Part shown: positions 14,001 through 21,600 of the stretch, piece after piece | How the letters are laid out: each line of letters begins with the position of its first letter | Numbering within the stretch: the first letter of the stretch is position 1 | NCBI GenBank assembly: GCA_050633445.1 | Contig: JBOEGN010000031.1 | Span: 1 to 64,000, forward strand | Origin: Thalassobius sp050633445 | Lineage (GTDB): Bacteria; Pseudomonadota; Alphaproteobacteria; Rhodobacterales; Rhodobacteraceae | Direction: 5' to 3' | Length of the DNA stretch: 64,000 nucleotides | Translations under genes and position numbers: made by a program | Notes under the pieces: model-generated | Seen by the model: the letters and a program-made list of their open reading frames with translations, nothing else | Told to the model about the DNA's origin: nothing | The model's database searches: none

Positions 14001-14270
14001 TTCCATATCGGCAATCTCGGCCACGGCAGCGACTGGATTCAGGACTATTCCGCCGATGATGGCGATGCGCTGATGTATGGTGCCAGCGCCACGCGCGATC
14101 AGTTCCAGATCAATTTCACCGAAACCGCCAATGCCGGCGTGGCCGGTGTCGAGGAAGCCTTTGTGATCTATCGCCCCACGGGTCAGATCCTGTGGGCCCT
14201 GGTCGATGGCGGTGGACAGACCGAGATCAATCTGCTGTTGAACGGGACCGAATACAATCTGCTGGGCTAG
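2037..14270 (+). CDS. Giant RTX-type calcium-binding protein (4077 aa), probable type I secretion substrate
   Basis: The protein is acidic, Gly/Asp-rich and lacks an N-terminal signal peptide, as usual for type I secretion substrates. Residues 1 to about 640 are a non-repetitive beta-rich head. From about residue 758 to 3980, clusters of RTX nonapeptides (GGxGxDxLx, for example GGAGNDTLLGG) alternate with other modules. Between about residues 635 and 1415 a module with the signature DDLLVYxxGxxYxGG...DLFLADF occurs four times. From about residue 2736 to 3662 a second spacer, 'DTA(V/I)...VT...DDVEF(I/V)QFxD', occurs five times. Residues about 3675-3758 resemble a putative-Ig/cadherin-like domain and about 3765-3852 an Ig-like domain (EYQWFRDGTQISGATSDTY). 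The C-terminal 100 residues resemble the tail of RTX exoproteins. RTX repeats fold on binding calcium outside the cell. Likely roles are adhesion or surface coat, but no catalytic motif was seen. No ABC transporter, membrane-fusion protein or TolC gene is nearby. The start has a strong G-rich ribosome binding site. Confidence 0.85.
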   Translation: MRRQDTSLTFSTTGQSLWRPGPAESFRIDTGEYLIYDTGELTYNFSADAAVAEFSAQAYFGMRFGLVAWANLGDGGSWSASYELDLSVGIPDPQVVSRQNPDQTYLPRTTMLFDFDQVEIVSAEISSEGFEIGDDGSISAGLDLVIDVQAGVRHIEVETIFKDFSFDDLQVINVDETINLITVSAELPEYTLELYSGVELTARVPQGADTEGDSTGSGVVSGRGFSDTEFLALDADLDQLLTELLSNAGPQAAAVARALQNTVFLEREFSIGPVDIEVTVVDITAHMGLGLTETVELDIRDPRTVTDPNDPTSGLPNVSVLLTSDNGTPNDTSDDVSNVARLGDTGVALLAPYRGSNYGTATITAQYSIDQARFGHTVGLGLNAYVAIDILSVSVDVWGLGDSWGPLFHRQFPEDSVTDLGTLYSDSFLVDGAIFGTDSDTYEVFFVEERIAPPGWDPTLPSAEAAVYGYFEANNRQLDALFTNLNAIFANIYPGDPFLIERPVPVDAANPPLDTYDFSSETDKVHFLWQGAYTTTVTLAYGNGSRVTIATPTSIDVPAAAGTSAPTPTYGELQVRLDSTTQTGVGASLDDKYRLLFHSGTSQDIRYTYVDRDTGLADRSIITGNVTNVLGGVGGDVMVYHYDQSTGDTRGGEYFDGGDNIYRDSNEVLQPNVHVGDLFVADLSHFTTPIDINLAESVRLENDGLSTTIGGFTIRTYQTDPATGEVLLDPITGERLTVANDPNRIVVRNVEALAVSTGDGDDYLVGGTFSDIFLTGGGDDIVRLVNSISMAGVSTTNTYYDVDDDFVHLGDGDDVAIVEMSNMPGAAHHRQFTDVIMGGRGVDQLFVQLGNQGLRYDISVDGTSYTFGGSGIGALASHDQFAQLLALVEQTRSDLWTSNRYGNEQSFYGSTHQHVLMLNGTGNRGAVEFGRDVELVSVIPDAPVDANGDRIAPVQGAGDDLLVYMGGSRYDGGSGGTDTFLADFSTLAGYRSLGRTGEGVAISLAQDISYFGSTTLRNIDRLHVRGTFDFDVITGGQFDDYIDGGDADDVLYGGVDRASDTLIGGLGNDQIRWASDGDDIVDGGSGVDTLNISYGGRGTGHFIRLLDQNGDQIGPDLTTRVDPGSSDAEVTQFFDQLASASTTIAGFSSDHQVTYSNVERVNITGNVHADDVLLYQNGSYYNGGNTAADGDLFIADFRGQQAGINFEVRDTRSIGESNGYWLGNEVYIDGIDRALIFGGEAFDTFAGGIHGDMFHGGGGNDIMIGRGGNDTLLGGTGSDTFFYDNQGHDIIIGGTNPTNSYVGGLLVLNEPEVDRLNIMNASGPLRAAILDSNGDYILNSRYGMALSTSSHAVLTQLAVNSLTAPEWHYHTHFNSNLASTTSPDVIYSEIEAVDIAGSDLYDDLVVYQNGMAYVGGEGYRDADLFLADLRSHDENLSLDANYTPGEAYDIGQGTQIADFERFFLLLGAGDDTVLGGDLNDSVEGGAGDDMLIGGLGDDRLLGEDGNDLFEHTGGRDTIDGGAGANDTLLIGATLDPVTLSFFDGSDTQLGITLSMQNGGPSFAEFAAFFGQTTATYTILQHGQDSVQFRNIENLQMSGSAANDVLLAGTAQSVLFGGAGNDALIGRTGDDFLSGGEGSDIYVFGPDFGNDVIFGESFGSSRLVFTSVSMSDLSFSATGVDLIITEGGNSVRVVDYFASNTSFGLNFVFETTDGVATRDFTSLGVSSPGAPVAGQTYLGTAQDDTILEGTDNRDTYRGFAGDDGFSASAGADLYDGGVGQDLVDYLQSLAPVNVNLATFSGSGGLAEGDFLVSIESVFGSPGDDTISGNSFNNTLSGEAGNDHLIGAGGADILLGEAGNDILDGGAGRDTLLGGDGSDRLSGGSETDLLVGGEGNDTLDGDDGADLLDDGAGNDTARGGAGNDIFAYRSGLDVWDGGAGSDFANFAAFEYAVLFDLTAVDTAVTRDAFGLDAADGELRTLVRMTNIENVRGSFQNDDLRGSALDNLQDGSSGDDTLTGHAGDDTLTGSAGLDTLDYSREAGPAGVTVRMDDAAGEFAIDSHGDRDTLGGFEIVIGTARADQITGNTADNVLFGGAGDDALLHGYDGHDLIFGQAGNDTLRGGDGSDSLSGGDGNDLVLGGAGNDLFYGSMVAEATASFSSGLGNDTYNGGTGVDTLSYSSTTAGISVDLTLSLGQVNGSEIGTDTLIEIDNIVGGLGNDNMVGNAQSNTFSYFGGVDAYTGAGGDDIVSFLMFGSAVWVDLANPNEVRTADRQDVATGPYRTIAQLSSIEGIWGSAFHDRLSGDFRTNTILGGAGNDIIDGGHSTDPNTDSDRLFGNDGDDRFIAASSDGADTFDGGAGTDALDYSAEAAGVIVSLVDGNGNDTVIDVERLIGTGFDDQLTGDAAGNILQAGAGNDTIDGGLGDDLIAYSSGLDVARGGNGLDTLDYTLFGSAVDVDLRITGDAAFTTDGTNWDVGTRRLIMQLPDRDVENVIGSDHNDRLQGNELDNMLNGGLGNDVMFGHAGNDMFAYTGGLDSWNGGEGIDSGNFSTFRFAVDVNLTSSGVDARHRGGSDVQTGTYVDMASLDSIENIIGTSFDDGISGDGSNNELSGFMGDDILIGNGGDDVLSGGLGDDLLRGGIGADTLRGGDGTDTAGYEASGAAVAVNLVANTASGGTAQDDVLSLIENLYGSAHGDALVGSNDNNELRGLAGNDTLDGQGANDRLEGGLGNDRMIGGDGFDMAILRVASDDVTVQITYGGVQVTSAEGVDFIADDVEFIQFNDGEITFGELAAMAGAGDDTIVGTDQPDQLYGHAGNDRIEAREGNDHLFGGVGNDTLLGEAGSDRLVGDSGNDRLDGGSDRDQLVGGAGNDTYVVDRTDDVVIEQANAGTDTVLSAANFVLSDNVENLTLTGSEDLEATGNSLHNRIAGNLGDNRLVGGGGDDTLLGGGGVDTAVIGLASSSVTVTRSGTDLVLATSLGNILIGADVEFVDFTDQQLSFGDLAALLGSASTGTAAGDTLTGTPNADVLAGLGGNDRIEGRAENDILVGGAGNDTLLGEAGDDRLDGGTGNDELNGGDGADQHFGGTGDDTYIVDNASDRVVERAADGNDSVMASVSFTLSDHVEALTLMGSADLDGTGNAGDNMLVGNAGANTLRGDAGDDTLNGGAGDDILLGGTGSDTAVLAGTLSTATFNFDTPGFVLVTDASGTNHLEDIEFLQFSDQTIALEDQRNAVIRQQHVSLGAGDYYATDFGIDNSVEGGGAQFLNIGTASQGSNQGNNLHFTTEFEGGGGRAYYSGSGFLNQDTANANAIRVDFTGGNTTQMYLQSMSLPLLDLIGADWAYFQTHVFSGNDRMVGSYLSDHLVGYEGDDTLMGGMGDKEQYNIITDNPSPSPSPIRTPGQSVTNPDYFVLDGDDTLDGAGGNDSIDGGTGNDLLIGGTGNDQLWGGGDAGMDTLYGGLGDDTLHGGDGQDTAIFDAASTDVTFRIASGNIEISAADGTDIVHDDVEIFQFSDATLSRDQVLVQARVSATATPQDDTLIGTPDADTIAALAGSDIIHGLAGNDVLSGNDGDDTVNGGAGNDTLAGDDGRDLLQGGTGDDLLLNGAGNDTLDGGDGIDRVRFDVNFSSVSISYDNGIVVRSALGVDTVINSEEFVFNDRSVDHLEMFDLSLNGTPTSNLPSTVVVDEGVINLDLSQYFQDPESEALEYIVRGLPAGLSLDPATGLVTGTLTGGDATYALSLTVTDAIGNSVNSSANLRVNDVNDLPTGAVTITGTLRVGETLTAASTVADADGIDAATVEYQWFRDGTQISGATSDTYVLAEGDIGQTLTAVQRYTDLLGTDESVESAATAAIPGTALDLTGTPGPDRLVGAEGNDTLRGLDGPDTLIGGAGNDRLIGGDTSGDLRDVIYGGTGNDNLDGGYGNDQLRGDGGNDTIVGGSGVDEIFGGTGDDQLTGQAWSDLIFGGDGIDFVNGGFGHDRVNGGAGADRFFHIGNLGHGSDWIQDYSADDGDALMYGASATRDQFQINFTETANAGVAGVEEAFVIYRPTGQILWALVDGGGQTEINLLLNGTEYNLLG

Positions 14271-14892
14271 GCTCTGGGCACATCGCGACAACAGGACAGT
14301 AGCGGTGAGAGCGTCGGTAGTAAGAAAGACGTTTGGGCAGCTATCAAGGCGGCACACCGACCGGTTTTCAGGCGACGTTCAATTCACGAACTTTTCCTTA
14401 CAGATACCTGTGTTCTCAATCATGGTCTGGAACGGCGTTCTGCTGCTACGCATTTTGCCCAGATCGACCTGCAACGCGTCGATGCGTTCGTGAAGCTGCC
14501 TGCGGAAGGTGACTTTCTGGAATTCCTGCATGGACAAGGTACGATGGTTGCAAAGACCCTGCGCCAGATCGGCGTGAAACAGCAGACGCTCTTGCTATGG
14601 TGCACCTACAGCGCGCCGAAAAGCACCTCGTGGCCAGATCAACAGAAGCTAAGAGGCGCCTAAATCTCGCCAGTCTTATTTCCAAAACGCGGAGTGGTTC
14701 ATCTATCGTGTTAAGTACAGCCATATGAAGGCTCTAAATCCACCAACAACCTCCCCGAGCGTGCGCAATCTGAGACGGAACTTTCAAACGCAATGACTTC
14801 CGAAACCGGAGGCAAACTTGCTACACAACCTTCCCGCCAAGGCGAAGGGTATGTCATTTGCACGCCAATTTTTCAGCGCGCCGAGCGTGGAC
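14271..14892. other. Gap with one unidentified reading-frame remnant
   Basis: This 622-base spacer separates the RTX gene from the convergent hydroxylase gene. On the + strand a stretch from about 14383 to 14661 stays open without a good start codon and reads in part HFAQIDLQRVDAFVKLPAEG; it looks like protein-coding sequence of a decayed gene, but I do not recognise the family. Nothing else is convincing. No strong hairpin-plus-T-run terminator was found after the RTX gene. Confidence 0.35.
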
Positions 14893-15675
14893 TCACTCTC
14901 TGTCCGGCAGGGTTTCGCGTCTAAAGCCCCCGCCCAGCCTTTGCTGCAAGGGGATGTATACTAAAAACAGCACACGAAAGACTTCGTACATCCATCGTTT
15001 GACCCAAGCCTGAAGTTTGGTCAGCCATGCGTTTCGGGTATAAAGCTGTTGGATGAGCATCGAGGCCAATACGTGGGCGCAAATGCTGCGTGTTTGTCCA
15101 TGAAACTCTGGGCGCATGACATCAAAAATGACGACGATACGGCGCTCATCGGATTGGTTCCACGCCGTATGCGTTTGAGCATCACAAAAAACAAGCAGCT
15201 TGCCTTCTTCCCATCCCTTGATCTCGGTGCCCACTTGAAATCCGCAATCGGGCAACGGGGCCGGAACTTTGATCCCCAGATGGCAGCGATATACGGCGTC
15301 CGTATCGCCTTGGTGCGGGTTGATATTGGAGCCCGGTTCGAGAATGCTCATCGACAGGCTGGTGACACCTGGAACCGACTTCATGATTTCCACTGTCTTG
15401 GGGCATTTTTTGTAGTTCTCATGCATCCGGAGCCCCCAGAACATGATCCCCATCGTCTTCCAATGCTTCGGAGGAAAAGCCATCGCGTGGTTAAAAGAAT
15501 AGGGCTGCACGCGCTCTGGATTTTCCTTGGACAGCGCGAAAAGCTCGTCGCGAATGGTTTCCCAATTGTCCTCAAATACCTGCGCCCATTCCAAATCCTG
15601 CGGGTCATAAAAGAACGGCTGGTCGCCCCGAAAACGCCCGCTAAAGATTGCGTACCATGGCTCTGATTTCGTCAT
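14893..15675 (-). CDS. Aspartyl/asparaginyl beta-hydroxylase family dioxygenase (260 aa)
   Basis: Residues about 60-190 match the AspH-type Fe(II)/2-oxoglutarate hydroxylase fold. The iron site is visible as H121 in NPHQGDTD, giving the H-x-G pattern of two-histidine AspH enzymes, followed by YRCHLGIKVP. The second ligand is H169 in THTAWNQSDERR, followed by IVVIFDVMRPE, which is typical of the 2-oxoglutarate-binding end. Such enzymes add a hydroxyl to the beta-carbon of Asp/Asn residues, or of amino acids held on carrier proteins in biosynthetic clusters. The last 50 residues contain an aromatic/hydrophobic helix (about VFRVLFLVYIPLQQ) that may dock on a membrane. It lies 17 bases after the PKS stop and has a GGGAGAGGG ribosome binding site, so it is almost certainly cotranscribed with the PKS. 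Its substrate is unknown; the PKS product and the two glycine-rich proteins of the same gene train are candidates. Confidence 0.8.
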   Translation of the reverse strand: MTKSEPWYAIFSGRFRGDQPFFYDPQDLEWAQVFEDNWETIRDELFALSKENPERVQPYSFNHAMAFPPKHWKTMGIMFWGLRMHENYKKCPKTVEIMKSVPGVTSLSMSILEPGSNINPHQGDTDAVYRCHLGIKVPAPLPDCGFQVGTEIKGWEEGKLLVFCDAQTHTAWNQSDERRIVVIFDVMRPEFHGQTRSICAHVLASMLIQQLYTRNAWLTKLQAWVKRWMYEVFRVLFLVYIPLQQRLGGGFRRETLPDRE

Positions 15676-15692
15676 GTCAGGCCCTCTCCCTT

Positions 15693-18600
15693 TTACAAAA
15701 GCGCTCTCTCGGCTCGATCAATCGCATCCACCACAGTGCCCGGATTGTTGATAACCAACTGGTGATCTCCATCGACGCGATTGCAATAGAATGCGTTTTG
15801 CGCCAACTCCTCCCAGGCCGCGACACGGTCCGTAGATACGAGCTTGTCGCTCTGACCATATAGCGCACATACGGGCGGCGTCATCGCAACCCCTGATGGT
15901 TTGTAGGTCGCAAAAAGAGTGAGATCAGCACGCAAGAGATCCTTCAGTTTTTCGACAACGGGGCGGCGTTCGTCACAATCGCCCTCGTTCCCATAGGCGG
16001 CCAGAACCTCTGAGACAAAGTCGTCGTCGTCCAGAAGGTGGGTGTTTTTGTGACTGGCGTCGGGTCGGGGCCTGTTGGCGCCAGAAAGGACAACCAACTT
16101 GGGCGCCCTGCCCCCGGCTTGGGTCAGATTTATCGTCAATTCATAGGCCAGAAACGCCCCCATAGAATGGCCGAACAGAATGAATGTGCCTTCGATCTCT
16201 GCCAGATCCTCGGCGATGCGCTGGACAAGATCTTGGACATCCAACGAGGGCTGCATATGCCCCAAATCCTCGCGCCCCGGAATTTGCACGGCAATCACAT
16301 GACGCGTCCCGTCAAGCGCGTTCGCCAGATTCTGATAGGCAAAAGCCCCCGACCCCGCAAATGGAAGACAGACCAGCGTGGCGCGACCTGCAACAGGCGC
16401 ATTCAGCGGGCGCAACCAGGATGGTCGCACGGTCTTTTCTGGCAAATCCAGACCGTCAGGCGCCGCCAGTTCGCCGTTCAAATGGCCATCAATGACCAGA
16501 GTCCGGGCCGCCCCACCAGTCCCATCTCCACCTTGGACAACATCGAAAATGAAACCCGACAGGGCGTTAATCGTTGGATAGTTATAAGCAACGGTGGTGG
16601 GAAATTCGCATTGGAAATAGTTCTCGAGATTCGCCGCAAAGGTCAGCGCCATCAGCGAATCCATGCCCAAAATATTGAAACGCATATCGCCACTGATTTC
16701 ATCCGCTGTGTCCAGCAAAGTGACGGCCTGCAACTCTTTGCGGATGACGCGCTGAATGATATCCATCGCGACATCTGGCTGCACGTCGCGAAGTGCGGCC
16801 AAGCGATCCGTATCTGATCTGACGGGCCGGTCCTCGCCCTGGTGGACCCCCGCAAAAAACGACGGCTGGGGCGCAAATTTGATGACATAGGAATAGGATT
16901 GCCAATCCACCGAGCAAATCATGCTGGACGCACGGCGACCCGCGATTGCCGTCTCTAGGGCGGCTGTTGCATCGGCCACAGGCATCAGCTCGAACCCCAG
17001 CTTTTGAAGCGTCGGCTTTTCGCTGGGCGCGGCGCTCATGCCCACCTCGTCCCACGGTCCCCAATTGACGTTCGTGACCGGAAGCCCCTGCGCCTGACGC
17101 ATGCCTGCAAGGCAATCCAAAAAGTGGTTGGCCGCCGTGTAATGGCTGAGTTTGGCCGATCCCCAAAGGGACGACACGGTCGAGAACAGGATAAAGCAAT
17201 CCAAATCCCGGTCCTTCGTCAAATCGTGCAATTGCCAACTTGCCTGAACCTTGGTTTTCAGCGTTTCAAGCAGTCTTTCGACATCCACGTCTTCGACCAG
17301 ATCAAACCAGTTTTCCCCAGCTGCGTGGACAACACCCCGAACGGGGACGGACAGATCATCAAACGACGTAAACAGCGCCCGAAGCGCGGATGCATCCCTG
17401 ACATCAAGCTGCCGCGTCTCGACATTCACACCAGCCGCGCGCATGTCCTTTATGCCATTGACGACTGTCTGCCAGGCGTCCTCTGGGGCTAAATCGTCCC
17501 ATGAGGCCTCGGTCGGCAGCGCCCGGCGCGACAACAGTACCAGATGCCTTGCCCCCTTGGCCGCCAACCACTTTGCCGTGGCAAAGCCGAGCCCGGACAG
17601 CCCACCTGTCACGATATAGGCACCATCCGCCCGGAAATCCGGGATCTTTGCCAGTTTCAAAGGATCAGGCCTTAGCTGCTGCGCATAGAAGTCTTGCCCC
17701 CGCAGCGCCACGAAGGGTTCAAACTCGGGGTTGATGACTTTGTGAACGATCAAGCCGGCGGATGACGCTGGATCGTCTTGGCGGTCAACATCAATCATCC
17801 CGCCGCGCGTGTCGGGCTGTTCCAAGTACAGCGTTTTGCCAAATCCCCACAGCGGCGCGCCCGAGGGCGCCAGATCGGGCGACGTGTTGGCGGCAAGAAC
17901 GGCTTGGGTGTTGTTGCTCACAAGCCAGATCGGACAGATGACAACCTGTTCTTTCAACGCGCGTAAGAACCAGATCAGACCGGTGAAATCGCGGGTTTGT
18001 TGGGCGTTCAGGGCCTCAAGCTCGACCTCATCAGTCTCTGTATTTTGCGATACAAACAGGATTTTCCACGGGAAATTCTCGGCGGTGCGCCGCATGTGGT
18101 AGATCTCCCACACGCTATCATGCCAGTCTTGCTGCGACGCGTTCTCCGGGAGCTTGATGCGCGCGCCAAGTTTGGGATAGGTCTGCGGCTGCTGGCCTTT
18201 TCGGGTGCCGTATTCAATCCAGAAACACGCATCTCCGCGCCCCTCGATGGTACGGGTCAACGACGCCAGCAACGGTGCGTCCGGGCCAACCAAAACCCAG
18301 TTAAAGCGCCGCTCATTGAACGCTCCGGTATCCATATTCGTATGCAGCTTGGCCCAATTGACTGTGTAGTGCCAATCATCCGTGGTCTTTTTGGGAACGG
18401 GTGGCGTTTCGGATTTAACCAGGGACGTCTCTCTTTGATCATCTATGGACGCTCGAAGCGGAGCATTCGTGGCGCCCTGATAATGAGCCTGATGGCGGGC
18501 AAACGCCTCTGCGTTGATGGCTTTGATCCAATGACGGCTTCGGTCAAAAACCTGTGGCGGCAACCGTTCCGGGTAAAAGTGACCCTCGTAAATCGCCGAC

Positions 18601-21600
18601 CAATCCACATCCCGACCACGCTGATAAAAGCTGGTGATGGCCTCGATGAAAAAGCTGTCTTCTTGCCGGAACTTCTTGGTGAACAGCATGGTGCGCAGGT
18701 ATTTCGCGTCGCGCCTGCGCAGATTTGCCAACGCCAACGCAAGGCAAGACCCACCCGGACCAATTTCGACGAAATCCAAACTCTCGGAATGCATTGCGTT
18801 AAGCGCTTGCGCGTACTGAACCGGATTGCGCAGGTGATCCATCCAGTGCTGAACCGTCGGTGCGCCACTTACAAAATCCGCAGTTACGCTGGACACCCAT
18901 GGCCGGGTCGGAGCGCGAAAGTCCACCTGTTCAAGGAGCAGCCGGTATTCCTCGAGAATTGGCTCGACAATCGGACTGTGGAAACCAAACCGCGTGTTAA
19001 GCGGGTGGGTTTCGATCCCGCTTGCCTCTAGGTCTTGCTGCACGGCCATGATGTGATTGATATCGCCCGAGATCGTAATCTTACCGCGGGCATTAAACGC
19101 AGCGATTTGCGCAAGTTCGGGCGCAAGCCGGTCCTGGACATCCTCGGCCCCCGCATTGACCACCAGCATGCAGCCGGGCACGTCCAGGCCCTCCATCAGC
19201 TTGCTGCGGTGATAGAGCAGCCACATCGCATCTTCCGGCGACAAAACTCCCGCAGCACTGGCCGCCGCGAATTCCCCCATGCTGTGCCCCAGCACCACTG
19301 CGGGCGTGATCCCCACGGCATCAAAAAGCGTGGTCAAACTATGCTGAACAGCGAAGAGGATCGGCAGGTTATAGCGATCCTCGGCAATGTGGTGGTCCGC
19401 CTTAGAGAAAGCCAATTCCACCAGGTTCAGGTCGGGCTCTAACGGGTTAAGAACAGCCGCACAGCGGTCAAATTCCCTGCGGAACACCGCGTGTCTTTGG
19501 TACAGTTCCTTGCCCATTTGATGATACAGTTCGCCCTGCCCCGAAAACAGGAAACAAGGCTGCCAATCCTTGGTCGTGGCACTTTCCCAGGTGTCCAGGG
19601 CAAGCAGCTCGTCCAATTGTTCTGCTGCATCAGGCCCCTGAAGCGCGTTGACACAGACCCGATGTTTTTGATCCGACCGGCCCTTCGCGAAAGTATAGCT
19701 GATATCAGCAAGCGGGAGACCAGGTGCCGATTTCAGCCAGTCCGCAGTGGCGGCCATCGTGGCCTTTAGGCTCTCGCGGGTTGGTGCAGAAAGCGCCAGA
19801 GGATAATATTGATACCCATGCATTTCAGGATGGTCAGGCACTTGGCGAGCTTCGAGCGCAGGCTCGGACAGGATTACGTGGGCCAGCGCACCGCCAAATC
19901 CAAAAGAGCTGACAGCCGCCAACCGGGTCATCCCCTCTGGGGGCGTCCAACTTTCCAACTGGCGCGGCACCGCCAAACGCCCAGTGGACAGGTCGATAGC
20001 CGGGTTAAGATTTTTGACATGGATCTGCGGTGGGATCTGGCGATTTTGCAAGACAAGCACGGCCTTGATCAATCCAGCGATCCCCGCCGCCGATTCCAGA
20101 TGCCCGATATTCGCCTTGACCGCACCAAGCCAGCATACCGGCGCTGCGGTGTCGCTGTGCGAGCCATAGTGATGCTTCAGCTGCGCAACCTCAATCGGAT
20201 CGCCCGAGGCCGTCCCCGTGCCATGGGTCTCGACATAGGACACTCGGTCCCCCGACAGCCCGCTTTGACGCAAAGTTCGCGCGATCAGAGTGTCTTGGGC
20301 TGGACCGTTGGGAAAAGTGATGCCAGCCGCATGGCGCGACCCGGCACCATCCTGCCCGGCCGCACTCGCCTTGATGTCGGCCAGGATCTTGTCCCCATTT
20401 GCAATCGCAGCGGATCGTCGCTTGATCATCACCAGACCGCAGCCTTCGGCGCGCACATACCCGTCTGCGCTAGCGTCAAAAACCTTGCACCGTCCTTCGG
20501 GTGACATCATGCCGAATTGGCTGAGGACAATGGTAGAGCCCGGCGACAAGATCGCATTTACACCGCCAACAATCGCCTGATCACATTCGCCCAGACGCAC
20601 GGCCTGGACCGCCAAATGAAAGGCCGTCAGAGACGAAGAACAGGCGGTATCAACGCTCATGCTGGGGCCGCGAAGATCGTAGAAATAGGACAGCCTATTG
20701 GCGGCAATGCTCGCTGCATTTCCCAAGCCCGTATAGGCATTATAGCTAGAGATGTTCGGGCTTAGCGTTATCTTTGCATGCAGATAATCTGAATTGCTGA
20801 TCCCGACATAGACGCCGGTATTTGTTCCGGCGAGCTCGGACTTTTTGGTTCCTGTATTTTCCAGCAACCGCCAAGAGGTTTCCAACAACAGGCGGTGTTG
20901 CGGATCTGTTTCCCGAGCCTCAATCGCTGACAGGCCGAACAAATCCGCATCAAAGCTTTCGATTTCATCAACAAAGCCAGCCCATTTCGTGTTGGACTTA
21001 CCGGGAATGCCCGGACGCGGATCATAGCACAGGTCGTTGTCCCATCTGGACTTGGGCACCTCGCTGATCGAGTCCACGCCGTTGCATAAATTGTCCCAAA
21101 ACTGTTGCAGCGTGTCGGCACCTGGGAAACGACACGCCATGCCAACAATCACAATTGGATCATCCTCCGCGTGCCCCTGCTGGTCGGCTGCCTGCCCGGA
21201 TTCGCACGGCGTTTCACCCGTATTGTCCGCCGCAGGCACACTGGAATCGCGGTGGTTTTCTGCGCCGAGCACTGCAAGATCACCTGCCGCATATTGCACA
21301 AGACAGGCGCGCCGCTTCAGCTTGGCGCTGGATGTTCGCGGCAACATCCCTTTGGGAACGAACAAAATTTCACGCGGGGCGACCCCAAAGTTTTCGATGA
21401 CGCTTGCTGCCATCCGTTTTTTGATTTGCGCGATCTCGGCTTGGGGCGTGTGGCGGTGAAGTTCTTGAAAAAGAAAGAGGTCTTCTTCTGTCTCGCCTTG
21501 CTGAGAGACGGCAACACCTGGCAATCCGCCCAGAACATCGCTTAGGTTTGCGGCCAGGCACTGCTCCAAATCCTCTGCCGGAAGATTTTTGCCGCGCACG

